From Devosia sp. (lineage in GTDB: Bacteria > Pseudomonadota > Alphaproteobacteria > Rhizobiales > Devosiaceae): a DNA stretch of 64,000 bases. Location of the stretch: contig NZ_JANQAH010000007.1 in the NCBI RefSeq assembly GCF_024707125.1, forward strand, positions 310,001 to 374,000, in the 5' to 3' direction. The position numbers and the translations under genes are program-made. Of this stretch, positions 1-8,335 are shown piece by piece (position 1 is the stretch's first letter; every line of letters begins with the position of its first letter). Below the pieces are notes generated by a model. That model was not told the DNA's origin. It worked only from the letters and a program-made list of their open reading frames with translations, and ran no database searches.

Positions 1-721
1 GGTCGCGCGTCACCGCCGTCCAGCCATCCGACAGAATTTTCACATGCGGCTTGCCCAGATTGATCATGGGCTCGATGGTGAAGATCATTCCCGGCTTCAG
101 CGGCACACCCGTACCCGGCGTCCCGAAATGCAGGATGTTCGGCTCGTCGTGGAACAGGCGGCCGACGCCATGGCCCACGAAATCGCGGACGACGCTCATG
201 CGCTCGCCCTCAGCCACAGCCTGAATAGCCGCGCCGATATCGCCGGTTGTATTGCCGGGCTTCGCCGCCGCCAGCCCCGCTTCGAGCCCGGCATAGGTCA
301 CTTCGATCAGCCGCTCGGCCTTTCGCGAGATTTCGCCCACCGGATACATGCGGCTCGAGTCGCCATACCAGCCATCGACAATCAGTGTCAGGTCGACATT
401 GACGATATCGCCCTCACGCAGGCCCCGATCATCGGGAATACCGTGGCAGACGACATGATTGATCGAGGTACAGACCGAGTGCCGATACCCCTTGTAGAAC
501 AGCGTCGCCGGCACCGCGCCATTGTCGCGCGCGAACTCATAGGCAATCTGGTCGAGCTTGGCCGTGGGCACGCCGGGTTCGACATACTCCGTCAGAATAT
601 CGAGCGCCTGGGCCGTCAGCGCCCCGGCCTTGCGCATGCCCGCAAAGCCATCCTCGCCATGCAGCGGGATAACTCCGGGGGTACGGCGAGATTTGGCGGA
701 TGCGTCGACGTAGGTAACCAT
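1..721 (-). CDS. map: Type I methionine aminopeptidase (partial, C-terminus cut by window edge)
   Basis: Removes the initiator methionine from nascent proteins in the cytosol. The reading frame opens with ATG at 721 on the minus strand and stays open to the edge, giving about 240 residues. The pita-bread fold signatures are visible: the NHVVCHGIPDD segment, the metal-ligand stretch NVDLTLIVDGWYGDSSRM, the FVGHGVGRLFHDEP histidine motif, and TIEPMI, which supplies the catalytic glutamate. The last metal ligand and the stop codon lie outside the window. It is divergent from the CinA-like gene across about 120 bp, so both promoters probably sit in 722-842. The six-frame shadow on the plus strand is not a gene. 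The family call is very secure. Confidence 0.95.
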   Translation of the reverse strand, partial: MVTYVDASAKSRRTPGVIPLHGEDGFAGMRKAGALTAQALDILTEYVEPGVPTAKLDQIAYEFARDNGAVPATLFYKGYRHSVCTSINHVVCHGIPDDRGLREGDIVNVDLTLIVDGWYGDSSRMYPVGEISRKAERLIEVTYAGLEAGLAAAKPGNTTGDIGAAIQAVAEGERMSVVRDFVGHGVGRLFHDEPNILHFGTPGTGVPLKPGMIFTIEPMINLGKPHVKILSDGWTAVTRD

Positions 722-842
722 CAAGGACTCCAAGGGAATGCCCAAATCTAGTCAGTTGCTCGTCCGATTGAAAGAGCTTCACCAGCTTGACGGCGGACAA
801 GGCCGGGGGCATTCCTCGTTCTTCATAGAACCGGAACAATCC

Positions 843-1613
843 ATGTCGACCCAAACTCGTGTGACAGCCGGCCTTTTGGTGATCGGCGATGAAATCCTGT
901 CCGGAAGGACCAAGGACGTCAATATCGGCGCCGTCGCCGATTTCTGCACGGATCTCGGAATCGACCTGACAGAAGTGCGCGTCGTCAGCGACGTCGAAGA
1001 GTCCATCGTCGAGGCCGTCAACGCCCTGCGCCAGCGCTACACCTACGTCTTCACCACCGGCGGCATCGGCCCGACCCACGACGACATCACCGCCGACGCC
1101 ATCGCCAAGGCCTTTGGCGTGGCTTTGCCGATCAACGCCCAGGCCCGCGCCATGCTCGAAGCGCGCTGGAAGGAAACCGGCACCGAGGTCAACGAAGCGC
1201 GCCTGCGCATGGCCCGCATTCCCGAAGGCGCCGACCTGATCGTCAATTCCGTCAGCGCCGCCCCCGGCTTCCGCATCGGCAATGTGCATGTCATGGCCGG
1301 CGTGCCGGTCATCATGCGCGCCATGCTCGAAGCCCTGACGCCCACGCTCAAGGGCAGCAAGAAGGTCCAGTCCATCACAGTGAAAGCGGCCGTTGGCGAA
1401 GGCACGCTCGGCGGCCCGCTCGGCGCGCTGCAGAATGAATATCCCGACGTGAAGATGGGCTCCTATCCCCAGATGGGCAAGGATCGCGTCATGACCGAAC
1501 TGGTCCTGCGCTCCTCGGACGAGGCCTTGCTCGCCGAAGCTGGGGAAAAGGTCCGCGCCATGGTCGCTGCGGCCCATGCAAAGGCCGGAATCGCGCCTCC
1601 CGACGGGGAATGA
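843..1613 (+). CDS. CinA-type MoaB/Mog domain protein (competence/damage-inducible protein A family)
   Basis: Single molybdopterin-binding-like domain of 256 residues. The N-terminus ([18 protein letters not shown]) and the [11 protein letters not shown] motif near residues 65-75 are hallmarks of the CinA N-terminal domain. The C-terminal nicotinamide-nucleotide deamidase domain found in full-length CinA is absent. Short stand-alone versions like this are common in Alphaproteobacteria and have no settled function. I chose the ATG at 843. The frame is open upstream to 738, but that extension lacks family-like sequence. It ends 79 bp before the xanthine phosphoribosyltransferase start and may be cotranscribed with it. 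A direct role in molybdenum cofactor synthesis is not implied. Confidence 0.88.
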   Translation: MSTQTRVTAGLLVIGDEILSGRTKDVNIGAVADFCTDLGIDLTEVRVVSDVEESIVEAVNALRQRYTYVFTTGGIGPTHDDITADAIAKAFGVALPINAQARAMLEARWKETGTEVNEARLRMARIPEGADLIVNSVSAAPGFRIGNVHVMAGVPVIMRAMLEALTPTLKGSKKVQSITVKAAVGEGTLGGPLGALQNEYPDVKMGSYPQMGKDRVMTELVLRSSDEALLAEAGEKVRAMVAAAHAKAGIAPPDGE

Positions 1614-1692
1614 TTGGCGTCCGGCCCGTCCTTTGATAAGGACGGTGCCCAAACCCGTTTTTGGCGCCCGCGCCCCTCCGGAGATCAATGCG

Positions 1693-2190
1693 TTGAGCAA
1701 TCCCAACCAGAAGTCGTTTCCCGTCACCTGGGACCAGTTTCACCGCGATAGCCGCGCGCTCGCCTGGCGTCTCGCCGGCATGGGCACTTTTGACGCCGTG
1801 GTCGCCATTGCCCGCGGTGGCCTCGTGCCAGCCGCCATCGTCGCGCGCGAACTCAATATCCGCACGGTCGAAACCGTCGCGGTGAAGAGCTACGATCACC
1901 AGAACCAGAGCGGCATCAAGGTTTTGAAGGAAATCAGCCAGCCCGTCCTCGACATCGTCAAGAACGGCGGCAAGATCCTCATCGTCGATGACCTCGTCGA
2001 CACCGGCAACACCGCCCGCGTCGTCCGCGAAATGCTCCCCGGCGCCCACTTCGCCACCGTCTACGCCAAGCCCAAGGGCCGCGAACTCGTCGATACCTTT
2101 ATTACCGAAGTCAGCCAGGACACCTGGATCTTCTTCCCCTGGGACCTCGACGTCGCCTACGTCGCCCCCATCTCCGGCGGCACCGACTGA
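1693..2190 (+). CDS. gpt: Xanthine phosphoribosyltransferase
   Basis: Purine salvage enzyme that converts xanthine or guanine plus PRPP to the nucleotide in the cytosol. The PRPP-binding loop is clear at residues 95-108 ([14 protein letters not shown]), and ARGGL at 40-44 matches the family. With the TTG start at 1693 the product is 165 residues, the usual size for this family. The frame continues upstream to 1576, but that would add 39 residues overlapping the previous gene and resembling nothing in the family. The C-terminal WIFFPWD segment is also typical of bacterial XGPRT. It probably forms a small transcription unit with the CinA-like gene upstream. Confidence 0.9.
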   Translation: MSNPNQKSFPVTWDQFHRDSRALAWRLAGMGTFDAVVAIARGGLVPAAIVARELNIRTVETVAVKSYDHQNQSGIKVLKEISQPVLDIVKNGGKILIVDDLVDTGNTARVVREMLPGAHFATVYAKPKGRELVDTFITEVSQDTWIFFPWDLDVAYVAPISGGTD

Positions 2191-2306
2191 TCTATCCCGC
2201 TTATCCCCGCCCCAAGCGGCCATGAGAACCTGCCTCCGCATCAAAGCGGGGGCGGGACGAGCCATATAGCGCGCGGAGGTCAGATAGCATTGACCGGCCG
2301 ACGCGA

Positions 2307-3155
2307 ATGACCATAGCTTCCTCCAGGCCGCCTGCCGTGGAGCGCAAAATTCCGTCCGACCTGATTATTGAAGGGTTGGCCCAGCTCAGCGTGAAGTTCA
2401 ACGGCGTCCTGGTGCCCGGTCGCCAGTTGGAAGGTGTGCTTTCGCGATACACCCATAACGTCTTTCTTCATGTCGAAAGCGAGGTGTTTCCGGTCATGCT
2501 TCGCGGAAGCGGCACGGCCATCCGGTTCAATGGCCGAGAACTCTTGATTTGCACGCAGCACCAGCTCGGCACGGAAGAACGCGACAAAGTCAGCATGATG
2601 ACCGAGGGCGGCAAATACCTGATCAGCTCAGGCGGCGAAAGGCACTACCCTAATTCAACCGACACAGACGCATTTGACTTAGTTGCCTTCGACTTCACCG
2701 ATCCGGTGGCGGACAATCCTGAGCTCAAGTCGAAGTTCTTCAACCTACCCAAGTCGCGTCCGGCGGTAGGCGAGGTTCTTGGTGTCCTCCTGGTCGGCTA
2801 TCCCTATTCCGATCAGAATTATGACATCGACGAGGACGGCAATCGTCATATCGGTGTGGGACGCCGCCTTGTTCTCTGTAAGCACGACCCAAAAGCGCCT
2901 GCCGATATAGCCTTAGCGCGCGTGGTGCCGACCGAACCTCTGAGGTTCGATCCAGATGGAATGAGTGGCGGTACCGCGTTCCTCCTCATGCATGGCGCAG
3001 ATGGCTTCGAAGCCATGTTGGGCGGCGTAGTCGTCAGAGGCGGGAGCGAGGGTTTCTATGTCATAAAGGTCGGCATGGTGCTGGATTTCGTGAAGTCGAT
3101 CACCGCGCAGTGGTCGGATCATGCTCCGGAACGAACCTCTACAGGTGTGTCCTAA
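2307..3155 (+). CDS. Trypsin-like peptidase domain protein, cytoplasmic, orphan
   Basis: A 282-residue protein of chymotrypsin-fold type, judged from a plausible catalytic triad: His85 (LICTQHQL, after the GSGTAI strand), Asp124 (DAFDLVAFD) and Ser220 in GMSGGTAF. These fall in the right order and spacing for a serine protease. There is no signal peptide, transmembrane segment or PDZ domain, so it is not a DegP-type envelope protease. Codon use is less GC-biased than in its neighbours, and it sits alone between gpt and a methyltransferase-like gene, which suggests later acquisition. A hairpin follows it at 3161-3177. Substrate and role are unknown. A protease-fold protein that has lost activity is also possible. 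Confidence 0.65.
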   Translation: MTIASSRPPAVERKIPSDLIIEGLAQLSVKFNGVLVPGRQLEGVLSRYTHNVFLHVESEVFPVMLRGSGTAIRFNGRELLICTQHQLGTEERDKVSMMTEGGKYLISSGGERHYPNSTDTDAFDLVAFDFTDPVADNPELKSKFFNLPKSRPAVGEVLGVLLVGYPYSDQNYDIDEDGNRHIGVGRRLVLCKHDPKAPADIALARVVPTEPLRFDPDGMSGGTAFLLMHGADGFEAMLGGVVVRGGSEGFYVIKVGMVLDFVKSITAQWSDHAPERTSTGVS

Positions 3156-3160
3156 TCTTC

Positions 3161-3177
3161 CCCGCCGAAACGGCGGG
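3161..3177 (+). terminator. Stem-loop after the trypsin-like gene
   Basis: CCCGCCG and CGGCGGG are separated by AAA, six bases after the stop codon at 3155. The following bases (tgcttcctt) are only modestly T-rich, so this is a candidate terminator rather than a strong one. Confidence 0.45.
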
Positions 3178-3251
3178 TGCTTCCTTGGAACGGAGGCAAG
3201 CGGTTGTCGAGGCGGCGTAACCTCTAGACCACTATCTCGCAAAGGATCTGA

Positions 3252-3929
3252 CTACCGCCCCTTCGTCCCCAGCCAAATGACATGCCGCGCGCCGCGACCG
3301 CTGCTGCGGGCGCGCACTTTTACCTCTTCCACGGCAAAGCTCGCGGCTGTCAATCGCTTCACGAATTGGGGGCTAGGATGCGCCGACCAGACGGCGAGCA
3401 CGCCACCGAGCCGCAAAGCCGCCCATGATTTCCTGAGAGCCGCCAGCCCATAGAGCTGGTCGTTCTGCTCCCGGCTCACGCCGTCCGGCCCATTGTCGAC
3501 ATCGAGCAGGATGGCGTCGTAAGCCCCTTTGCCCGCCGCAATCACCTTGCCGACATCGTCGTTGATGATTGTCACCCGCGGATCATCGAGGCAGGTGCCG
3601 AAAACCGGGGTCAGCGGGCCGCGCGCCCAGGCGATGATTTCGGGCACCAGTTCCGCCACGACAATCTCGCTATCCGCCCCAAAGCACCCCAACGCCGCGC
3701 GCAGGGTAAAACCCATGCCGAGGCCGCCAATGAGAACCCGCGCCTTTGCCCTGCCGCCGATGCGTTCGGCGCTGAGTGTTGCCAGCGCTTCTTCCGAGCC
3801 ACTGAGGCGGCTGTTCATCAGCTCATTGGTGCCGAGCATGATGGAGAATTCGTCGCCGCGCTGCATCAGTTTGAGCTGCGTCTTGTCGCCCGGAACATTT
3901 GCCGTATCGAGATGTATCCACGGTCTCAT
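3252..3929 (-). CDS. Spermidine synthase-like protein (class I methyltransferase fold)
   Basis: A 225-residue Rossmann-fold protein. The glycine-rich loop VLIGGLGMGFTLRAAL (about 65-80), the acidic strand end VVAELVPEI, and AILLDVDNGPDG match the spermidine-synthase superfamily. It lacks the long N-terminal tetramerisation region of true spermidine synthases and has no partner SAM decarboxylase gene nearby. Many alphaproteobacterial proteins of this length are annotated only as spermine/spermidine synthase-like, and polyamine synthesis should not be assumed. It is convergent with the trypsin-like gene. Upstream on the same strand lies tRNA-Leu. Confidence 0.72.
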   Translation of the reverse strand: MRPWIHLDTANVPGDKTQLKLMQRGDEFSIMLGTNELMNSRLSGSEEALATLSAERIGGRAKARVLIGGLGMGFTLRAALGCFGADSEIVVAELVPEIIAWARGPLTPVFGTCLDDPRVTIINDDVGKVIAAGKGAYDAILLDVDNGPDGVSREQNDQLYGLAALRKSWAALRLGGVLAVWSAHPSPQFVKRLTAASFAVEEVKVRARSSGRGARHVIWLGTKGR

Positions 3930-3958
3930 GAGCGTCTCGAAACTTGCTGTGTGAGGGA

Positions 3959-4042
3959 TGGTGCGGGCGACGGAATCGAACCCGTACAGCGTTAGCCGAG
4001 GGATTTTAAGTCCCTTGTGTCTACCAGTTTCACCACGCCCGC
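3959..4042 (-). tRNA. tRNA-Leu (anticodon UAA)
   Basis: The minus strand folds as a class II tRNA. The acceptor GCGGGCG pairs with CGCCCGC, the anticodon loop is cttaaaa with anticodon TAA, there is a long variable arm (tcggctaacgctg), the T-loop is GTTCGATTC, the discriminator is A, and CCA is encoded at 3961-3959. It is divergent from the RidA-like gene. Confidence 0.95.
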
Positions 4043-4121
4043 TTGGCTCGGTGGCCCGTGTTTGTCACAAGGCGATGCGCAAGACAATTGCGCCCAGACG
4101 ATTCTCAACCCCGGAGACGAG

Positions 4122-4502
4122 ATGATCGAACGCATCGAAACCGGCATCGCGCCATCCTCCGCGCCGATCAATGACGCCGTGCGCGCCGGCAAGCATGTTT
4201 GGCTCGTCGCCATCGCCGAAGACCCGGTCACCGGCGACATCGTCGAAGGCGGCATCGAGGCCCAGGCCCGCCGCTGCATTCAGAATATCGAGATCGGCAT
4301 CAAAGCCGCCGGCGGCACGCTCGCCAATCTCGTCATGGTGCAGATCTTTCTCACCGACAGCGCCGACGCGGCGGGCATGAACGCGGTCTATCGCGAATTC
4401 TTCACTCAGCAGCCGTTCCCGGTCCGCGCGACCGTGGTCGTCAAGGAACTGCTGGCGAAGGGTCTCAAGATCGAAATCACAGCCACGGCGGTATTGGACT
4501 AA
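4122..4502 (+). CDS. RidA/YjgF/Rid family protein
   Basis: A 126-residue single-domain Rid protein. The family includes enamine/imine deaminases that protect PLP enzymes from 2-aminoacrylate, but Rid subfamilies differ and not all are deaminases. Family features are IEAQARRCIQNIEIGIKAAGGTL in the middle and the late PVRATVVVKELL, whose arginine corresponds to the substrate-carboxylate arginine of active members. The ATG at 4122 is preferred because the upstream extension from 4017 runs into the tRNA gene. The stop codon overlaps the next start by one base (TAATG), which indicates translational coupling to the ASCH-like gene. Confidence 0.85.
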   Translation: MIERIETGIAPSSAPINDAVRAGKHVWLVAIAEDPVTGDIVEGGIEAQARRCIQNIEIGIKAAGGTLANLVMVQIFLTDSADAAGMNAVYREFFTQQPFPVRATVVVKELLAKGLKIEITATAVLD

Positions 4503-4780
4503 TGCTGCTCAAACTCGCTCTTCTCGAAGACATCAAGTCCGGCAAGGTCGACGTCATCTTCCGCCGCTGGAACCGTCCGACCGTAAAGCCCGGCGGCACC
4601 CTCAAGACCAAGCTTGGCCTGCTCTCGATCAAGTCGATCACCGACATGAGTGCCGACGACGTTACCGATGCCGACGCCAAGCGCGCCGGCTTCAAGGACG
4701 TGCCAGATTTCCGCAAATGGCTCGATACGATGAAAGAAGGAAACCTCTTCCAGCGCATCGAAGTGGCGTTCGAAGACTGA
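4502..4780 (+). CDS. Small ASCH/PUA-like protein
   Basis: 92 residues. The signature FRRWNRPTVKPGGTL at about residues 20-34 and the LGLLSIKSI strand resemble the ASCH (PUA-like) superfamily, proposed to bind RNA or modified nucleotides. A clear paralogue with the same signature is encoded at 8336-8884, where an extra C-terminal helix-turn-helix region follows. This short form has only the first domain. Its start codon overlaps the ridA-like stop by one base, so the two are almost certainly co-translated. It is convergent with rluA, whose stop begins at the next base. The function is unknown, and the domain call rests on the motif alone. Confidence 0.7.
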   Translation: MLLKLALLEDIKSGKVDVIFRRWNRPTVKPGGTLKTKLGLLSIKSITDMSADDVTDADAKRAGFKDVPDFRKWLDTMKEGNLFQRIEVAFED

Positions 4781-5452
4781 TCAGAACGGCGTCGGTGCCA
4801 CGAAGGTCATGAACTCGTGTGTGGTCGGATGGGTAAAGCCCAGTTCCGCCGCGTGGAGTTGCAGCCGGTCCGCCGCCGTAAAATCGTCGCCCTCGGCATA
4901 GAAGGCGTCGCCCAGGATGACATGGCCCAGCGCCTTCATGTGCACGCGCAACTGGTGCGTGCGTCCGGTCAGCGGCACGAGTTTCACCCGCGTCGCATTG
5001 GCCTCGCGCTCGATGACTTCCCATTCGGTCTTGGCGTGGCGGCCATTTTCATAGTCGACCCGCTGGCGCGGCTTGTTTTCCCAGTCGGTCGCGAGCGGCA
5101 GGTCGATGACGCCACTGTCTTCGGCAATCACGCCCGAAACCCGCGCCACATAGCTCTTGGTCGTCTGCCGGTGCTCGAACTGGCTGCCGATGCGGCCATG
5201 GGCACGCTTGTTGAGCGCCATCACCAAAACGCCTGACGTATCCTTGTCGAGCCGATGGCACATGCCCGCCGTCGGCCATTTCTGCCGCGCGCGATATTCG
5301 ATGCAGTCCCAAAGGCTCGGATCCTTGCCGGGCACACTGAGAAGCCCGCTCTGCTTGTCGACCACCAGAATGTCGTCGTCCACGTGGAGGACGTTGAGAT
5401 AGGGATCGGTGGGCGGGAAATAGTCGAGCAATGTGGGCATGGGACCGGGCAT
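4781..5452 (-). CDS. rluA: RluA-family RNA pseudouridine synthase
   Basis: Isomerises specific uridines to pseudouridine. The 223-residue length matches the short RluA class, whose E. coli member modifies 23S rRNA U746 and tRNA U32. There is no S4 domain, unlike RluC/RluD. The catalytic motif HRLDKDTSG lies at residues 66-74, with Asp69 as the expected nucleophile. LTGRTHQLRVHMKALGHVILGD near the C-terminus is the conserved RluA-family block. An alternative ATG four codons downstream (MPTLLDYF) is equally plausible as the start. It is divergent from the alkyltransferase gene. The exact target cannot be read from the sequence. Confidence 0.87.
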   Translation of the reverse strand: MPGPMPTLLDYFPPTDPYLNVLHVDDDILVVDKQSGLLSVPGKDPSLWDCIEYRARQKWPTAGMCHRLDKDTSGVLVMALNKRAHGRIGSQFEHRQTTKSYVARVSGVIAEDSGVIDLPLATDWENKPRQRVDYENGRHAKTEWEVIEREANATRVKLVPLTGRTHQLRVHMKALGHVILGDAFYAEGDDFTAADRLQLHAAELGFTHPTTHEFMTFVAPTPF

Positions 5453-5528
5453 GGACGCCCCTCTAGCAGAGGTTTTGCCATTTGACCAAGCGTTTGCCGC
5501 GCCCCGGCCTGCGCGCTATGATGGCCTC

Positions 5529-6065
5529 ATGCACAGCACCACTTTCGCAACTGCGCTCGGCGAATTTGCCCTGGTCTGGACAGACCGCGGCATTCGTCGC
5601 GTCTTCCTGCCCGGCGGCGAGCCGGCAGAGGTACAGGAGCGCCTTGCAAAACTGGGTGCCGAACCCGGTACCCCAGATCGCGCCACTGCCGCTGTCCTCG
5701 ATCAAATCGAGGACTATGCCGATGGCCAGCAGATCGATTTTTCCGCCACTCGCCTCGATCTCGAAGGCGTGCCCGATTTTCATCGGCAATGCTACGCGAT
5801 CCTTCTCACCATCGGCTGGGGTGCCACGAGCACCTATGGCGACATAGCCCGGCAATTGGGCGATGTCGGCCTGTCGCGCGCTGTCGGCCAGGCCATGGGG
5901 GCCAATCCGATCCCCCTCATCATCCCGTGCCATCGCGTTCTCGCCGCGGGCGGCAAGGCAGGGGGCTTTTCTGCTCCCGGCGGTACGTCGACCAAGCGAA
6001 CCATGCTGGCCCTTGAGGGTGTCAGTCTCGGCGCTCCCCCCGGCCAGATGCAGTTCGTCTTCTGA
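5529..6065 (+). CDS. ogt: Methylated-DNA--[protein]-cysteine S-methyltransferase
   Basis: Direct-reversal repair protein that moves the alkyl group from O6-alkylguanine in DNA to its own cysteine. The active-site motif IPCHRV holds the acceptor Cys134, and STYGD (101-105) belongs to the recognition helix region. With ATG 5529 the product is 178 residues, typical of Ogt-type proteins without an Ada regulatory domain. The frame is open upstream to 5433, but that part overlaps the rluA start region and is not conserved-looking. The stop is 4 bp before the CHAD gene, so it probably heads a three-gene unit ogt-CHAD-CYTH. Confidence 0.88.
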   Translation: MHSTTFATALGEFALVWTDRGIRRVFLPGGEPAEVQERLAKLGAEPGTPDRATAAVLDQIEDYADGQQIDFSATRLDLEGVPDFHRQCYAILLTIGWGATSTYGDIARQLGDVGLSRAVGQAMGANPIPLIIPCHRVLAAGGKAGGFSAPGGTSTKRTMLALEGVSLGAPPGQMQFVF

Positions 6066-6069
6066 AGCC

Positions 6070-6954
6070 ATGGGGTTCTCTTTCAGCCAGCGCAGCCGAG
6101 TAGCCCGTCAGGTGCGCAAAATTGCCGCCGAGCAGGTCGAAGCTGCTCTGGTGGAGAGCCGGGCGGGCGGTGACTTCGACAAAACCGTCCATGGGCTGCG
6201 ACGGCGCTGCAAGAAAATCCGCGGCCTCTTACGGCTGGTGCGTCCGAATTTTCCCCATTTTGACGAGGAGAACGCGGCCTTTGGCAATGCCGCCGATGCG
6301 CTCTCCGCTGCTCGCGACGCCGCCGTCATTCTCGAAACCTTCGTTGCCCTCGAAAAGCAGGGCGCGCTACAGGCCGTCTCAGCCGAAACGACCGAGCGAC
6401 TGCGTCGTGAACTCGAGGAAAATGCGCGCCGGGTGGCCAGCGCGCAGGATCGGGCCGCGCTGCTCATCGGCTTTGGTGATGCCATGGTTGCGGCGCAGCA
6501 GCGCATCGAGCGCTGGACCGTCAAGGGCAGGGGCTTTGCCTTGCTCGCGCCCGGCCTCGGCAATACCTATGCGCGCCTCCGCAAGCGCATGAAAGCCGCG
6601 GAACGGACGGGCCATGACGAGGCCTTTCATGATTGGCGCAAGGACGCCAAGGGCCATTGGTTTCATGTCGGTCTCTTCGAAGACTGCGCCCCCGACAGGT
6701 TGGGCGCGCGCCGGGATCAATGCGATACGATGGGCGAGTATCTCGGCGATCATCACAACCTGGCCGTACTGACCGAGCGCCTTACCGCGCTTGCCGGCCC
6801 ACTTGACGAGTCGCTGGCAAAGGTGATCGACGAGCGCAAGGCAGTCCTCGCCGGCAAGGCCTTCGCCCTAGGCCGGCAGCTGACCGTCGAAAGCCCCGCC
6901 GAACTGGTCGCCCGGTTCGAAAAATTCTGGAAGCTGCTTCCAAAGGACACCTGA
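6070..6954 (+). CDS. CHAD domain protein
   Basis: A 294-residue all-helical protein rich in conserved His, Arg and Lys. The CHAD signatures are VHGLRRRCKKIRGLLRLV near residues 41-58, and a second half with DWRKDAKGHWFHV and YLGDHHNL. CHAD domains bind inorganic polyphosphate through this basic surface. ATG 6070 is chosen because it follows the ogt stop by 4 bp; the longer frame would overlap ogt. The stop is 2 bp before the CYTH gene, and CHAD and CYTH domains often occur fused or adjacent. Here they are separate proteins in one operon, suggesting joint action on polyphosphate or triphosphate. Confidence 0.85.
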   Translation: MGFSFSQRSRVARQVRKIAAEQVEAALVESRAGGDFDKTVHGLRRRCKKIRGLLRLVRPNFPHFDEENAAFGNAADALSAARDAAVILETFVALEKQGALQAVSAETTERLRRELEENARRVASAQDRAALLIGFGDAMVAAQQRIERWTVKGRGFALLAPGLGNTYARLRKRMKAAERTGHDEAFHDWRKDAKGHWFHVGLFEDCAPDRLGARRDQCDTMGEYLGDHHNLAVLTERLTALAGPLDESLAKVIDERKAVLAGKAFALGRQLTVESPAELVARFEKFWKLLPKDT

Positions 6955-6956
6955 AT

Positions 6957-7424
6957 ATGGCCCAGGAAATCGAGCGCAAATTCCTCATATCCGGCGACGA
7001 TTGGAAGTCGAATGCGGAAAGCTCGGCCCGCCTGCAGCAGGGCTACCTGTCGACCAGCGCCAAGGCCACCGTTCGGGTACGAATCTATGACGACCGCGAG
7101 GCCGTCCTCACGCTCAAAGGCAAGCCCGAAGGCATCGCCCGCGCCGAATTCGAATATGCCATTCCGCTCGAAGACGCCCGCGAACTGATGGAAATGGCGA
7201 AGCCCAACATTATCGAGAAGCGCCGCTACCAGGTGCCCTTCGAGGCTCATACCTGGGAAGTCGACGTCTTCGAAGGCCAGCATGCCGGCCTTGTCCTCGC
7301 CGAGGTCGAGATGGGCTCGGTCGATGAGCATGTCCATCTGCCGGCATGGCTTGGCCGCGAAGTGTCGGATGACGATCGCTACGCCAATGCCAGCCTGTCG
7401 CGAACCCCCGGAATTCCCGAATAA
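6957..7424 (+). CDS. CYTH domain protein, probable inorganic triphosphatase
   Basis: 155 residues with the diagnostic EIERKFL motif at residues 4-10. It has alternating basic and acidic strands lining a triphosphate tunnel: VRVRIYDD, LTLKGK, EFEYAIPL, IIEKRRYQV, WEVDVFEG and LAEVEM. Family members hydrolyse tripolyphosphate or thiamine triphosphate with a divalent metal. It starts 2 bp after the CHAD gene, so the pair is very likely co-translated. The substrate cannot be set from the sequence; tripolyphosphate is most common in bacterial stand-alone CYTH enzymes. Confidence 0.87.
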   Translation: MAQEIERKFLISGDDWKSNAESSARLQQGYLSTSAKATVRVRIYDDREAVLTLKGKPEGIARAEFEYAIPLEDARELMEMAKPNIIEKRRYQVPFEAHTWEVDVFEGQHAGLVLAEVEMGSVDEHVHLPAWLGREVSDDDRYANASLSRTPGIPE

Positions 7425-7438
7425 CTGCGAATTCCGCT

Positions 7439-7453
7439 TGAACAGTTCGTTCA
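7439..7453. promoter_or_regulatory. Inverted repeat upstream of the SDR gene
   Basis: TGAAC and GTTCA are perfect inverted arms around a 5-base centre, 75 bp before the SDR start codon. Size and symmetry fit a dimeric repressor operator such as a TetR or LacI type, but no regulator gene is adjacent. Chance occurrence is possible. Confidence 0.3.
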
Positions 7454-7527
7454 GCGCGTTTGATCTCGATCATGGTTGTGCTGTCGCAATGGGCGCATAT
7501 CTCCAGGGGAACCAATAGGAGAATGCT

Positions 7528-8283
7528 ATGTCCCAGGATTTTGCAGGCAAGGTTGCGTTTGTAACGGGCGGTGCTTCTGGCATCGGTGAAGCCGTGGTCA
7601 AGCAGCTCGCGGCGCGCGGAGCCAAGGTCGTGGTGGCCGATCTCAAGCTCGATGGTGCCCAGGCTGTCGTCGATGCGGTCAAGGCCGCTGGTGGCGAAGC
7701 AGCCGCGGTGGCGGTCGACGTGTCCAAGGTCGATCAGGTCGAAAAGGCCGTGCAGTTCACCCTCGACACCTATGGTTCGCTCAATCTCGCAGTGAACAAT
7801 GCAGGCATCGGCGGCAAGGCTGCCAAAGCCGGGGACTACACCTTCGAAGACTGGCACAAGGTCATCGACGTCAATCTCAACTCCGTCTTCTACTCCATGA
7901 AATATGAGATCGCCGCCATGCTGAAGGCGGGCGGTGGCGCCATCGTCAATATGGCCTCCATCCTCGGCACCAATGGCTTTGCCAATGCCCCGGCCTATGT
8001 TTCGGCCAAGCACGGTGTCGTCGGCCTCACCAAGGCCGCGGCTATCGACTATGCCAAGGAAGGCATCCGCGTCACCGCCGTCGGTCCCGGCTTCATCGAA
8101 ACACCGCTTCTCGGTTCGGCAACGCCCAAGGAAGTTTTCGATGGCCTGCGCGCCCTGCATCCGGTTGGCCGCCTCGGCCAGTCCGACGAGGTCGCTGCGC
8201 TGACTCTCTTCCTCCTCTCCGATGCTGCCTCCTTCATCACCGGGTCCTATCACCTGGTGGATGGCGGTTACGCAGCGCAGTAA
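7528..8283 (+). CDS. SDR family NAD(P)-dependent oxidoreductase
   Basis: A classical short-chain dehydrogenase of 251 residues. It shows the cofactor loop TGGASGIG (13-20), NNAG (90-93), and the catalytic residues Ser144, Tyr157 and Lys161 in AYVSAKHG. Asp38 at the end of the second strand (VVVADLK) favours NAD over NADP. The C-terminal LVDGGYAAQ is standard for the family. A good Shine-Dalgarno (aggag) precedes ATG 7528. The gene seems monocistronic, between the CYTH gene and the ASCH/HTH gene. The 104 bp in front contain a perfect inverted repeat that could be an operator. The substrate is unknown. Confidence 0.85.
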   Translation: MSQDFAGKVAFVTGGASGIGEAVVKQLAARGAKVVVADLKLDGAQAVVDAVKAAGGEAAAVAVDVSKVDQVEKAVQFTLDTYGSLNLAVNNAGIGGKAAKAGDYTFEDWHKVIDVNLNSVFYSMKYEIAAMLKAGGGAIVNMASILGTNGFANAPAYVSAKHGVVGLTKAAAIDYAKEGIRVTAVGPGFIETPLLGSATPKEVFDGLRALHPVGRLGQSDEVAALTLFLLSDAASFITGSYHLVDGGYAAQ

Positions 8284-8335
8284 TTGGTTTCCGGGCCTCC
8301 CGTCCTGAGCTAGGTCTTGGGGCGGGAGGTCCGAA

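Noticed and set aside
537..1727. 396-codon frame antisense to the CinA-like gene
   Set aside because: Sits across two well-supported genes on the other strand and overlaps map as well; composition is that of a high-GC shadow frame.
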